In this document: positions 1-7,756 of the stretch, in pieces
Layout: each line of letters begins with the position of its first letter
How positions within the stretch are numbered: position 1 is the first letter of the stretch
DNA from: Microbacterium sp.
GTDB taxonomy: Bacteria; Actinomycetota; Actinomycetes; Actinomycetales; Microbacteriaceae
DNA: 36,254 nt
Direction: 5' to 3'
Assembly (NCBI RefSeq): GCF_026393345.1
Contig: NZ_JAPLAI010000044.1
Span: 1-36,254, forward strand
Position numbers and translations under genes: made by a program
The notes under the pieces: generated by a model
What the model saw: only the letters and a program-made list of their open reading frames with translations
Database searches by the model: none
What the model was told of the DNA's origin: nothing

Positions 1-1
1 C

Positions 2-325
2 GCCGCCCTCGGCGTCCTGTTCATCGTCGCCGGCATCATCGCGCTGGCCAACCTCGCCGAGAGCACCCTGCTGCTTGCCGTGTTCGTGGCCGTGTTCGTC
101 GGTATCACGTGGATCATCGAAGGTGTCGTCTCGCTCACCACGCTGGGTGCGACCGGGCGGGGCTGGACGATCTTCTTCGCGATCGTGAGCATCCTCGCCG
201 GCATCATGCTGCTCATCACGCCCGTGTTCGCGGCCGCGTTCCTGTGGCTGTTCGTCGCGTGGTCGCTCGTCATTCTGGGGATCATCCAGGTGGTCCGCGC
301 CTTCACCTGGGGCAAGGTCAGCTGA
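2..325 (+). CDS. DUF308/HdeD-family membrane protein, C-terminal part
   Basis: The frame is open from the first bases of the window, so the true start lies upstream; 107 codons are visible. The product is almost entirely hydrophobic, with about four membrane segments and short polar turns (for example the turn around TTLGATGRGW). This repeated-helix pattern is typical of the DUF308/HdeD family of small integral membrane proteins; HdeD is linked to acid resistance in enterobacteria, but the actinobacterial members have no established role. It ends just before a strong hairpin terminator shared with the convergent SDR gene. Family call is from the overall pattern, not from a catalytic motif. 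Confidence 0.75.
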   Translation, partial: AALGVLFIVAGIIALANLAESTLLLAVFVAVFVGITWIIEGVVSLTTLGATGRGWTIFFAIVSILAGIMLLITPVFAAAFLWLFVAWSLVILGIIQVVRAFTWGKVS

Positions 326-337
326 CTTCGGATGCAG

Positions 338-382
338 AACGGCGGAGGGCCCCGGGAGATGATCCCGGGGCCCTCCGCCGTT
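338..382. terminator. Bidirectional hairpin terminator
   Basis: A perfect 20-bp inverted repeat (338-357 with 363-382) encloses a 5-nt loop and lies between the stops of the convergent HdeD-like and SDR genes. It is flanked by AA on one side and TT on the other, short of a classical U-tract, as is usual in high-GC actinobacteria. Confidence 0.85.
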
Positions 383-391
383 CCCGCGGGG

Positions 392-1165
392 CTACTCCGC
401 GATGAAGGAATCGGTGTCGCCGACGAGACGGGTGTTGTCCGCCGGAATGGGGTCGACGGCCGCCTGCGCGACCTCCGCGGCGAACTCCGAGACGTTGTAG
501 AGACGACCGGCGGATTCGCGGCGCTGGGTGATGGCGCCCGGGTTCGCCCGCTCGAGCAGGGTCGCGGTGATCGTGCCCTCGATCATGTCACCGGAGACGA
601 CGACGAACTCGATGCCGAGTTCGGTGAGCGCCGGGATCCGCTCGCGCAGCGCGTCTTCGCCGGCGCGCTTGGAGAGCGCCACCGGCTCATACTCCGGCAT
701 CGTCGGGGTGGTACGGATGAAGTGCGCCTGATGGCTGGTGACGAAGACGACCCGGGATCCCTCGTGCAGCAGCGGCAGCGCCGTCTCGAGCACCCGCACC
801 TGCGCGTCGCGGTTGAGCTGCAGCGCGTAGTCCTCCGCCATGCCGCTCTCCATACCGCCGGAGGCGTTCAGCACCAGGACATCGAGACCGCCGAACTCGT
901 CGCGCACCGCGTCGAACATGGCAGACACGGATGCAGGGTCGGTCAGGTCGGCGCCCACCACGAGCACCCGCACGCCGAGCTCGCGCAGTTCGGTCGCAAG
1001 CTTCTCTGCACGCGGCGCTTTGTTGCGGTAGTTGATGACGACATCCGCGCCCGCCTGGGCGAGATACCGCGCGGTGTCGGCCCCGATCCCCCGGGACGAT
1101 CCGGTGACGAGCGCGGTCTTTCCGGTGAGGGCGCCGGGGGTCAGAGGGGTCGAGATGTCGGACAC
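392..1165 (-). CDS. Atypical short-chain dehydrogenase/reductase (SDR)
   Basis: 257-residue Rossmann protein. The dinucleotide-binding motif TGSSRGIG is at residues 21-28, an NASGG motif begins at Asn100, and the active-site Ser lies at 144 (VTSHQ). The expected YxxxK is not there: Lys166 is present, but the residue four before it is Val162 (GTG codon, 680-682). A Tyr occurs at 159, seven before the Lys. The protein may therefore use a shifted Tyr, or bind nucleotide without normal SDR catalysis. GTG start chosen because AGGAG lies 5 nt upstream. A possible -10 (TAGGGT, 1214-1219) lies further up, divergent from the GDPD promoter. Substrate unknown. Confidence 0.85.
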   Translation of the reverse strand: MSDISTPLTPGALTGKTALVTGSSRGIGADTARYLAQAGADVVINYRNKAPRAEKLATELRELGVRVLVVGADLTDPASVSAMFDAVRDEFGGLDVLVLNASGGMESGMAEDYALQLNRDAQVRVLETALPLLHEGSRVVFVTSHQAHFIRTTPTMPEYEPVALSKRAGEDALRERIPALTELGIEFVVVSGDMIEGTITATLLERANPGAITQRRESAGRLYNVSEFAAEVAQAAVDPIPADNTRLVGDTDSFIAE

Positions 1166-1213
1166 AAGAGCTCCTGGTCGTGCAAGGCGGTCACGGCGTT
1201 CGCGACCCCCCTG

Positions 1214-1219
1214 ACCCTA
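1214..1219 (-). promoter_or_regulatory. Candidate -10 for the SDR gene
   Basis: TAGGGT on the minus strand, giving a leader of about 40 nt that carries the AGGAG of the SDR gene. No clear -35 was seen. Confidence 0.4.
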
Positions 1220-1243
1220 CCAATGCGTGTCGCACCACCGTGT

Positions 1244-1249
1244 TAGGTT
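1244..1249 (+). promoter_or_regulatory. Leaderless -10 for the GDPD gene
   Basis: TAGGTT lies 6 nt before the GTG start at 1256, placing transcription start at or next to the start codon. No Shine-Dalgarno sequence is present. Confidence 0.6.
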
Positions 1250-1255
1250 CGCGCG

Positions 1256-2035
1256 GTGACGCATGCGTACCTGCCTCCCACCAACACGATCCGCATCCTC
1301 GCCCACCGGGGCCTCGTCGGACCCGAGCAGGAGGCCGCGGGCGTCGCGGAGAACTCGTTCGCCGCCCTGGCGGCCGCGCACGCCGCGGGCGCCGCCTACA
1401 TCGAGTCGGACTGTCATCTCACGCGCGACGGACACGTCGTGCTCTTCCACGACGAGGACCTCGGCCGAGTGACCGGCGATCCGCGTCCGCTTCGCGAGGT
1501 CGACCTTCCGGAGCTCGAGGAGATCATGTCGAATCGAGGCGGTCTCGCGACCCTCGCCCAGGCGCTGGCGGCGTTCCCGGACACCCGATTCAACATCGAC
1601 GTGAAGGCGGAGGATGCGGCGGTACCCGCCGGCCGCATCGTCGCCCCGGCCGCCGAACGGGTGCTCCTCACGAGCTTCTCCGACCGTCGCCGTCGTGCGG
1701 CGCTCGCGGCCGCCGGCTCGGCACGCCCCGACCTGCTCCCCGCGACCTCCCCCGGGAGCGGCACCATCGTGCACCTGCTCGCGGCCGCGGTCTCCACGCG
1801 CGCGGTCGCCCGGGTCCTCCGCGGCATCGACGCCGTGCAGATCCCCGAGCGACACGGCGCGCTTCGCGTCCTCACCCCACGGCTGCTGGATCGCGTGCAT
1901 GCTGCCGGCGTCGAGGTACACGTCTGGACGGTGAACGATCCGGCGACCATGGAGCGTCTGGCGGACCTCGGCGTCGACGGCCTCGTGACGGACCGCGCCG
2001 ATGTCGCCATACGCGTTTTCGGCGCCCCAGACTGA
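1256..2035 (+). CDS. Glycerophosphodiester phosphodiesterase family protein
   Basis: 259-residue TIM-barrel protein that would hydrolyse glycerophosphodiesters to glycerol-3-phosphate and an alcohol. Family motifs are all visible: HRG at 17-19, Glu50 and Asp52 in ESDCHLTRDG, the His-Asp pair at 65-66 (FHDE), NIDVK at 113-117 and the late WTVND at 224-228. There is no signal peptide, so it is probably cytosolic and recycles phospholipid head groups. GTG start chosen from the adjacent leaderless -10. It is a monocistronic unit upstream of rbpA. Confidence 0.92.
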   Translation: MTHAYLPPTNTIRILAHRGLVGPEQEAAGVAENSFAALAAAHAAGAAYIESDCHLTRDGHVVLFHDEDLGRVTGDPRPLREVDLPELEEIMSNRGGLATLAQALAAFPDTRFNIDVKAEDAAVPAGRIVAPAAERVLLTSFSDRRRRAALAAAGSARPDLLPATSPGSGTIVHLLAAAVSTRAVARVLRGIDAVQIPERHGALRVLTPRLLDRVHAAGVEVHVWTVNDPATMERLADLGVDGLVTDRADVAIRVFGAPD

Positions 2036-2072
2036 ACATCGTCTGTGAGTTGTCGACCGATCCCGCTGCTTC

Positions 2073-2098
2073 GGATGATCCGCCCAGGTGGTCACGTT
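2073..2098 (+). promoter_or_regulatory. Possible SigR/SigH-like promoter of rbpA
   Basis: GGATG (2073-2077), 18 bp, then GTT (2096-2098). The spacing fits the actinobacterial SigR/SigH promoter GGAAT-N18-GTT, but two of the five upstream bases differ. S. coelicolor rbpA is known to be SigR-controlled, which is why this weak match is listed. Confidence 0.25.
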
Positions 2099-2130
2099 AT
2101 ACCGGAGATACGCGACGAGAGGACCACACA

Positions 2131-2508
2131 ATGGCAGACCGCAGTCTCCGCGGCATTCGACTCGGCGCCCAGAGCTTACAGAGCGAAGAGGGCGTCGTTC
2201 TTCATGAACGCACACAGCGGACCTACGTGTGCACGGTATGTGCACACGACAGCACCCTGACGTTCGCCGCCGACGCCGAGGCGCCGGACACCTGGGAGTG
2301 CCGCGCATGCGGCGCCGAGGCCGTTCTGCGCGTCGGTGACACGACGGTGACCGTCGACCACAGCGACGACAAGGCGCCCCGTACTCACTGGGACATGCTG
2401 CTCGAGCGTCGCTCGATCCCCGAGCTCGAAGAGCTTCTGGAGGAACGCCTGGCCTTCATCCGCGATCGTCACGGTGCCAGCACGCCGGCTTCCAAGAAGT
2501 CCGCGTAA
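2131..2508 (+). CDS. rbpA: RNA polymerase-binding protein RbpA
   Basis: 125 residues, the usual RbpA length. RbpA is an actinobacterial general factor that binds the group 1/2 sigma factor and core RNA polymerase and stabilises the open complex. The protein shows an N-terminal tail, a core with two Cys pairs (Cys34/Cys37 in YVCTVC and Cys57/Cys60 in WECRAC) that suits zinc binding, a basic linker around KAPRTHW, and the C-terminal sigma-interaction helices (ERRSIPELEELLEERL). ATG start is supported by GAGAGG about 8 nt upstream. It is followed directly, with no gap, by the convergent lnt stop codon. Confidence 0.95.
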   Translation: MADRSLRGIRLGAQSLQSEEGVVLHERTQRTYVCTVCAHDSTLTFAADAEAPDTWECRACGAEAVLRVGDTTVTVDHSDDKAPRTHWDMLLERRSIPELEELLEERLAFIRDRHGASTPASKKSA

Positions 2509-4134
2509 TCACACTTCTGCGGCGCCGGATCCTTCGGGAACCGGCGCCGTTGTCGTGCCCGCGCGGGTGCGTCGCGTCCGGACCTTCCCCAGCAGGCCGA
2601 CGGCCAGCAGCACGGCGAGCGATCCCCAGCCGAAGACGGCGTGCAGCACGGGGCCGAGCGCCACAGACGGCGTGAGTCCGGTACGGAGCGGGACATCGGT
2701 GAGCATGGCGCCGGCGACATTCTCCGGCAGACCGTCGATCACCGAGCCGTCGGGCGCGATCACCTGGCTGGTGCCGACGGTCGAGAGGTTCACGACGGCG
2801 CGGCCGGTCTCGATCGCCCGCATCCGGGCGAAGGCGAGCTGCTGCAGGTTCTCGTCGGTCCCGCGGAAGTCGGCGTTGTTCGTCTGGAAGACGAACACCT
2901 CGGCGCCCCCGCTCGCCCCGTCCCAGATGACGTCGTCGTAGATCACGTCGAAGCAGATCGCGAGCCCCACCCGGGTGCCCGCCGTCTCGATCACCGGCGG
3001 CAGCGTGCCCGGTGTGTAATCGAGCTGCAGCAGCCCGATGAGTTCCGGCGCGAGCGGCTCGTACAACCAGCGATCCGGAACGTATTCACCGAACGGCACC
3101 GGATGCCGCTTGTCGTACGCGGCGGCGGCCCCCTCCCCCGGCTCCCACAGCAGCGAGGTGTTGAAGTACTCGGTGCCGCGCGCGGTCGCGGCGTTCATCA
3201 GGAGCGGGGCACCGATTTGCTCCACGAGACGGTTGAGCCGAGCGGCAGTGACCGGGGTACTGGTGGGGTCGGAGTCGACTCCGCCCTCTGGCCAGACCAG
3301 CAGGTCGATGTCCTCGCCGATGAGCGGCTCGGTGGCGGCGCGCTGCGACTCGAACACCGCATCCCGGGTGCGCTCGTCGAAGTACCCGGCCGGGCCGTTC
3401 CCCTGCACGGCTCCGATCCGGATGCTGCCGGCATCCGTGGTCGGAAAGGCGGGCGTCACCACGAGCAACACGACCGCGGCGGCCGTCGGCAGGTACGACA
3501 ACGGCCGGCGGAGAGAGCGCTGGCGGACCACTTCGATCGCCGCCGCGCAGACGAACACGATGAGAAACGACAGGCCCGACATGCCGATCCACGACGCCAC
3601 CGGTGCCAGCGGACTCGATGCCTGCGTGACGCCGATCCGCCCCCACGGGAACCCCCCGTACGGCCACGAGCCGAGGAACTGCTCCCGCATCGTCCACAGG
3701 CCCGCGACCAGCGCGGGAAGCGCCACGAGCCGCCACCAGCGCCCCGGTACGAGCCGCGGAAGCCACCGGTACGCCCAGGTGATCGTGAGAGCGGCGACCC
3801 CGGTGAGGAGGGCTTCGAAAACGGACAGGGCGATCCACGGCACCGGACCGAGGTAGCGGGCGGTGAAGGCGACGTTCACGCTGAAGAACGCGGCGCCGAA
3901 GGCGAAGCCGACGAGCAGGGCTCCCCCGGCGCGCCGGCCGATCAGCGGCAGCAGCGCAAGCGGTACCGCGACGAACACAATGGGCCACCAGGCCAGCGCG
4001 GGGAACGCGGTCGACAGCACGATGCCCGCCACCACGGAGACGGGCACGGCCGCCCACAGGGGAAGCAGCGGCACGTCACGGGTAGCGACGGCGGTGCGGG
4101 GCGCGGCGCGGTCTTCGGTGCGGTGTTCGGGCAC
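2509..4134 (-). CDS. lnt: Apolipoprotein N-acyltransferase
   Basis: 541 residues. Lnt adds the third acyl chain to the N-terminal Cys of lipoproteins. The N-terminal half has about six membrane helices; the C-terminal half is a periplasmic-type nitrilase domain followed by one last helix (about 490-515). The catalytic triad is visible: Glu283 (WPEGG), Lys342 (YDKRHPVPFGEY) and Cys394 (AICFD). A likely lipoprotein substrate pool includes the FKBP-like and 17415 genes in this window. GTG start agrees with a -10 seven nt upstream. The stop codon abuts the rbpA stop. It lies 24 bp after helY and may also be reached by helY transcription. Confidence 0.93.
   Translation of the reverse strand: MPEHRTEDRAAPRTAVATRDVPLLPLWAAVPVSVVAGIVLSTAFPALAWWPIVFVAVPLALLPLIGRRAGGALLVGFAFGAAFFSVNVAFTARYLGPVPWIALSVFEALLTGVAALTITWAYRWLPRLVPGRWWRLVALPALVAGLWTMREQFLGSWPYGGFPWGRIGVTQASSPLAPVASWIGMSGLSFLIVFVCAAAIEVVRQRSLRRPLSYLPTAAAVVLLVVTPAFPTTDAGSIRIGAVQGNGPAGYFDERTRDAVFESQRAATEPLIGEDIDLLVWPEGGVDSDPTSTPVTAARLNRLVEQIGAPLLMNAATARGTEYFNTSLLWEPGEGAAAAYDKRHPVPFGEYVPDRWLYEPLAPELIGLLQLDYTPGTLPPVIETAGTRVGLAICFDVIYDDVIWDGASGGAEVFVFQTNNADFRGTDENLQQLAFARMRAIETGRAVVNLSTVGTSQVIAPDGSVIDGLPENVAGAMLTDVPLRTGLTPSVALGPVLHAVFGWGSLAVLLAVGLLGKVRTRRTRAGTTTAPVPEGSGAAEV
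2520..2549. terminator. Candidate rbpA terminator inside the lnt 3' end
   Basis: 9-bp inverted repeat (2520-2528 with 2541-2549) with a 12-nt loop, about 12 nt past the rbpA stop. It overlaps the last codons of lnt, so it could also form in the lnt mRNA. Confidence 0.5.
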
Positions 4135-4141
4135 GATGTCG

Positions 4142-4147
4142 AGCCTA
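4142..4147 (-). promoter_or_regulatory. Leaderless -10 for lnt
   Basis: TAGGCT on the minus strand, 7 nt before the GTG start at 4134, in the short gap after helY. Confidence 0.5.
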
Positions 4148-4158
4148 CGGGGCGGAGG

Positions 4159-6615
4159 TCACACCGAGCTGTAGGCGACGATCCCTCGCCGCACCGCATC
4201 CAGCGCGGAACGCGCGGTCGTCCCGACCGAGCCTTCCGCGACGAGAGACAACTGATCCAGCAGGTCGATGGTCTGCTTGGTCCAGCGGACGAAATCGCCC
4301 GCGGCCATGTCCGCCTCGATAAGCACCCGGTCAAGGACCGCGCCCCGTGCCCACTGGTACATCGCCGGCGACAGACCGAGCGCGGGCGGTTCGGAACCGG
4401 GCAGGTGGTGCTCCTGCTCCAGATCGTCCAGGCGTGCCCAGAGCGCCTCGGTCTCGGCCATCGCGGTGCGGAAGGCGCCGCGGGGTAGTCCCCGCTCGCC
4501 GGTCCCGCCATCGTCTCGTCGGGGCTCGTACACGAGCGCGCACACCAGCGCCGCCAGTGACGGGGCGTCCAGCCCCTCCCAGATGCCGGTGCGGAGCGAC
4601 TCCGCGACGAGGAGGTCCCGTTCGCCGTAGATCCGCCGCATGGTGCGGCCGTCCGCGGTCAGTGCGACCCCGTGCTCGGTGGTCACGACGTAGCCGAGCT
4701 CGGTGAGAACGTCGACGACGCGGTCGAACACGCGCGCGACGGTCCCGGTGCGCGTCTCGATCTGCCGACGCATCTTGTCGACCTGGCGCTTCAGCTTCCA
4801 GTAGCGCTCGGCCCACCGGGCATGCGATTCCCGGTCGGGGCACTGATGGCAGGGATGCCGCTGCATGCGGCGGCGAAGCGACTGCAGCTGACGCTGGCGG
4901 CTGTCGCGCGTGGCACGGGACGCGGTCACGTCGCGCCGATTGACGCGCTCCAGGTCGGTCAGCTCGCGGCGGATGCCGGAGTACTCGGTGAAGTCGCCGC
5001 GGTCGCACGCCATCGCCTCGGCGTAGCCGGCGAGGGAGGTCTCCCCCTCCCGCACCTCGCGCGCGAGCCCGACAACGGACCGGTCCGCCTGGAACTGCGC
5101 GAAAGACGACTCCAGTACCTCCCGCGCACGGGCACGACCGAACTGGTCGATGAGGTTGACCGCCATGTTGTACGTCGGCCGGAAGCTCGAATTCAGCGGG
5201 TAGGTGCGCCGCGAGGCCAGCGCCGCGACGGCCTGAGGATCCACCGACGGGGTCCACTGGATGACGGAATGCCCCTCGACGTCGATCCCCCGCCGTCCGG
5301 CCCGGCCGGTGAGCTGGGTGTACTCGCCGGAGGTGATCGCGACGCGGGCCTCACCGTTGAACTTCTCCAGCTGCTCCAGTACGACGGTGCGGGCGGGCAT
5401 GTTGATGCCGAGCGCCAGCGTCTCGGTCGCGAACACGACCTTCACGAGCTTGCGTTGGAACAGCTCCTCGACGATCTCCTTGAACGCCGGCAGCATCCCC
5501 GCGTGGTGGGCGGCGATCCCTCGTTCGAGGTCCTCCCGCCACTCCCAGAACCCCAGAGCGGCGAGGTCCTCCTCCGGCAGCGAGTGGGTGCGGTCTGCGA
5601 TGACGGCACGGATCTCCGCGCGCTCCTCGGTGGAGGTCAGGCGAACCCGCGCGCGTCGCGTCTGCGCCACCGCACCGTCACAGCCCGCCCGGGAGAAGAT
5701 GAAGAAGATGGCGGGCAGCAGGTTGGCGCGCCCGAGGAGCTCGACCACCTGTGGTCGGTCGACGCGGTCCGCCCCGCGTCCGAAACCGGAGCCACCGGAC
5801 CGCGGGCCGCCGCGGCGCGCGTTCGGCCCGCCATGACGATCGCCCGGGCGACGCCCGCCGTCGTACCCGCCGGAGCCGCCGGATCGCAACCGCAGCAACT
5901 CTCGATTGACCTGCGCGACACCTGCGCCGACACGATCGTCGAACAGCGGCAGCAGGTCGCCGCGGACGAGCATGTGCTGCTCGAGCGGCACCGGGCGGAT
6001 CTCCGACACCACCACATCCGTGTCGCCGCGGACGGTGTCGAGCCAGTCCCCGAACTCCTCCGCGTTCGACACGGTCGCCGACAGCGCCACGACCCGCACC
6101 CGTCGGGGGAGGTGGATGATGACTTCCTCCCACACCGCGCCACGGAACCGGTCGGCGAGGTAGTGCACCTCGTCCATGACCACGAACTGGAGGTCGCGCA
6201 ACGCCGGCGAGTCGGCGTACAGCATGTTGCGGAGCACCTCGGTGGTCATCACGAGGATGCGGGCCGAGCCGTTGATGTTCGTATCGCCGGTGAGAAGTCC
6301 CACCTCGTCGGCGCCGTAGACATCGACGAGTTCGCGGAACTTCTGGTTCGACAGCGCCTTCATCGGCGTGGTGTAGAACGCCTTTGCCCGCGGCTCGAGC
6401 ATGGCGAGGTGGATCGCGAACTCGCCCACGATCGTCTTGCCCGCCCCGGTGGGTGCGGCGACGAGCACACTGTGCCCGTCCTCGAGGGCAGCGCACCCCT
6501 CACGCTGAAACGGGTCGAGTTCGAAGCGCTGGGATGCGGCGAACGCCCGGGTCAGCGGATGCTGCTTGTCCTGCTCGGCACGGGCGTAACGCTCCGCCGG
6601 GCTCGGCTCGGTCAT
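4159..6615 (-). CDS. helY: Ski2/Mtr4-like DExH RNA helicase HelY
   Basis: 818 residues. Motifs in order: Walker A PTGAGKT (55-61), DEVH (148-151), SAT (179-181), motif VI QLTGRAGRRG (435-444), then a long C-terminal part ending in a DSHCT-type helical domain. A Gly/Arg-rich insert (about 244-288) sits between the RecA domains, and HPCHQC (588-593) forms a possible metal site. By position next to tatC it is the counterpart of M. tuberculosis HelY (Rv2092c). ATG chosen because it overlaps the tatC stop by 4 bp (ATGA), implying coupled translation. A longer frame reaching 7122 merely runs through tatC. Probably acts in RNA processing or decay; substrate unproven. Confidence 0.92.
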   Translation of the reverse strand: MTEPSPAERYARAEQDKQHPLTRAFAASQRFELDPFQREGCAALEDGHSVLVAAPTGAGKTIVGEFAIHLAMLEPRAKAFYTTPMKALSNQKFRELVDVYGADEVGLLTGDTNINGSARILVMTTEVLRNMLYADSPALRDLQFVVMDEVHYLADRFRGAVWEEVIIHLPRRVRVVALSATVSNAEEFGDWLDTVRGDTDVVVSEIRPVPLEQHMLVRGDLLPLFDDRVGAGVAQVNRELLRLRSGGSGGYDGGRRPGDRHGGPNARRGGPRSGGSGFGRGADRVDRPQVVELLGRANLLPAIFFIFSRAGCDGAVAQTRRARVRLTSTEERAEIRAVIADRTHSLPEEDLAALGFWEWREDLERGIAAHHAGMLPAFKEIVEELFQRKLVKVVFATETLALGINMPARTVVLEQLEKFNGEARVAITSGEYTQLTGRAGRRGIDVEGHSVIQWTPSVDPQAVAALASRRTYPLNSSFRPTYNMAVNLIDQFGRARAREVLESSFAQFQADRSVVGLAREVREGETSLAGYAEAMACDRGDFTEYSGIRRELTDLERVNRRDVTASRATRDSRQRQLQSLRRRMQRHPCHQCPDRESHARWAERYWKLKRQVDKMRRQIETRTGTVARVFDRVVDVLTELGYVVTTEHGVALTADGRTMRRIYGERDLLVAESLRTGIWEGLDAPSLAALVCALVYEPRRDDGGTGERGLPRGAFRTAMAETEALWARLDDLEQEHHLPGSEPPALGLSPAMYQWARGAVLDRVLIEADMAAGDFVRWTKQTIDLLDQLSLVAEGSVGTTARSALDAVRRGIVAYSSV
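5752..5886 (-). repeat. Gly/Arg-rich (RGG-like) low-complexity insert in HelY
   Basis: About 45 residues (roughly 244-288 of HelY) made of G, R, S, D and P, with RRGG and GFGRG steps. It joins the first RecA domain to the second. RGG-type tracts commonly bind RNA. Confidence 0.7.
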
Positions 6616-7433
6616 GCCGGCGTTCCGGGCAAGAGGTCCCGCTCCCGTTTGGCCTTGCGGCGATCGAACAGCAGCGACAGCGTCGCTGCGGCGAAATAGA
6701 GCACGACGAGGATCCCGGCGAGCAGCAGCATCGAAGTGACGTCGGCGGCCGGCGTGGCCACCGCGGCGAAGATGACGATGACGAGGATCGCCACCCGCCA
6801 CGCCTTGAAGATGCCGACACCGCTGATCACTCCGGCGAGGTTCAGGCCGACGAGGAACACCGGGGAGACGAACGAGATGCCCACGACGAGCAGGAGCTTG
6901 AAGACGAAGTCGTAGTACGTGTCGTACTTGTAGAACTGCGCGACGCCCTCGCCGCCCGGGACGAAGGTCGCCATGAGAGTGATCATGTGCGGCATGATCA
7001 GCCAGCCCACGTACAGTCCGGCGCAGAAGAGCGGAATCGCGGAGGCGATGAAGCCTACGGTGTAGCGGACTTCCTTGCGGGTGAGGCCGGGCATGATGAA
7101 CGCCCAGATCTCCCACAGCCATACCGGGGCCGAGACCAGCAGGCCGATCGCGAACGCGATCCGGATGCGGAGGTCGAAGCCGCTCGAGACGGTGTCGAAG
7201 TTCAGGCGGGCATAGGTGTCGCCGTTCGCCGTGGCGATCTGCGAGATGGGCTCGGTGAGCAGCTCGATGACCGGTCCGGTGATAATGAACGCGACGATCA
7301 TCCCGACGATCAGCGCGGCAGCGGCGATGGCGAGACGCTTACGCAACTCCAACAGGTGCTGGGCCAGCGTCATACGCCGGTCACGGCGCGGGGATTCCGG
7401 CTCCTCGACGTGCGGCGGGCCTGCTGTGGCCAC
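6612..7433 (-). CDS. tatC: Sec-independent translocase subunit TatC
   Basis: 273 residues with six predicted membrane helices and the family's hallmark HLxELRKRL at the N-terminal cytoplasmic edge and PGLTRKE after helix two. TatC recognises twin-arginine signal peptides; a Tat substrate with SRRDFLRV lies at 23823 in this window. The GTG at 7433 is listed as start, 5 bp after tatA; an internal ATG at 7373 (Met21, just before TLAQHLLELRKRL) is an equally good start because neither has a clear Shine-Dalgarno. The stop overlaps the helY ATG. Confidence 0.95.
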   Translation of the reverse strand: MATAGPPHVEEPESPRRDRRMTLAQHLLELRKRLAIAAAALIVGMIVAFIITGPVIELLTEPISQIATANGDTYARLNFDTVSSGFDLRIRIAFAIGLLVSAPVWLWEIWAFIMPGLTRKEVRYTVGFIASAIPLFCAGLYVGWLIMPHMITLMATFVPGGEGVAQFYKYDTYYDFVFKLLLVVGISFVSPVFLVGLNLAGVISGVGIFKAWRVAILVIVIFAAVATPAADVTSMLLLAGILVVLYFAAATLSLLFDRRKAKRERDLLPGTPA

Positions 7434-7438
7434 CGCGG

Positions 7439-7687
7439 TCAGGAGGGAGTGTCGGAGGACGACGTGTGCGGCGTGGCCTTCACCGGTGCCTGGGGTGCCA
7501 CTGCATCCGTGGTGGTGCCCGTGGTCGTCGTGGTGGTGTCGTCGTCCTTCATGGCCTTCATCTCACCCTTGAAGACACGGGCCGACTGACCGACGCTCTT
7601 CGCCAGAGCGGGAAGCTTCGCGGCACCGAAGAGCAGGATGATCACCGCGAGGATGATCAGCAGGTGCGGCCACCCGAATGCGCCCAT
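7439..7687 (-). CDS. tatA: Sec-independent translocase subunit TatA
   Basis: 82 residues: short N-terminus, one membrane helix (about 7-21), the FGAAKLP hinge (20-26), an amphipathic helix and a Thr-rich polar tail with a run of six Thr. TatA oligomers form the transport path with TatC, the next gene 5 bp downstream. No separate TatB was seen in the window. The ATG has AGGGAG 6 nt upstream; a -10 (TAGACT) lies about 30 nt upstream, so the tatA-tatC-helY unit can start here as well as from pafB. Confidence 0.95.
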   Translation of the reverse strand: MGAFGWPHLLIILAVIILLFGAAKLPALAKSVGQSARVFKGEMKAMKDDDTTTTTTGTTTDAVAPQAPVKATPHTSSSDTPS

Positions 7688-7716
7688 GATTGCTCCCTTG
7701 AGTCGAGGATTCGCCC

Positions 7717-7722
7717 AGTCTA
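7717..7722 (-). promoter_or_regulatory. Candidate -10 for tatA-tatC-helY
   Basis: TAGACT on the minus strand in the 69-bp gap between pafC and tatA; the predicted transcript has a short leader with a Shine-Dalgarno. Confidence 0.5.
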
Positions 7723-7756
7723 ACCCCCGTTCACTTCTGGAGTCCTGAAGGCTCGC

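Noticed and set aside
2641..6699. Plus-strand open frames of 615 and 675 codons opposite lnt and helY
   Set aside because: No recognisable domain, overlapping clear catalytic motifs on the minus strand; GC shadow frames.
6616..7122. N-terminal extension of HelY by 169 residues
   Set aside because: It lies wholly inside tatC; the ATG at 6615 overlaps the tatC stop and begins the expected helicase N-terminus.
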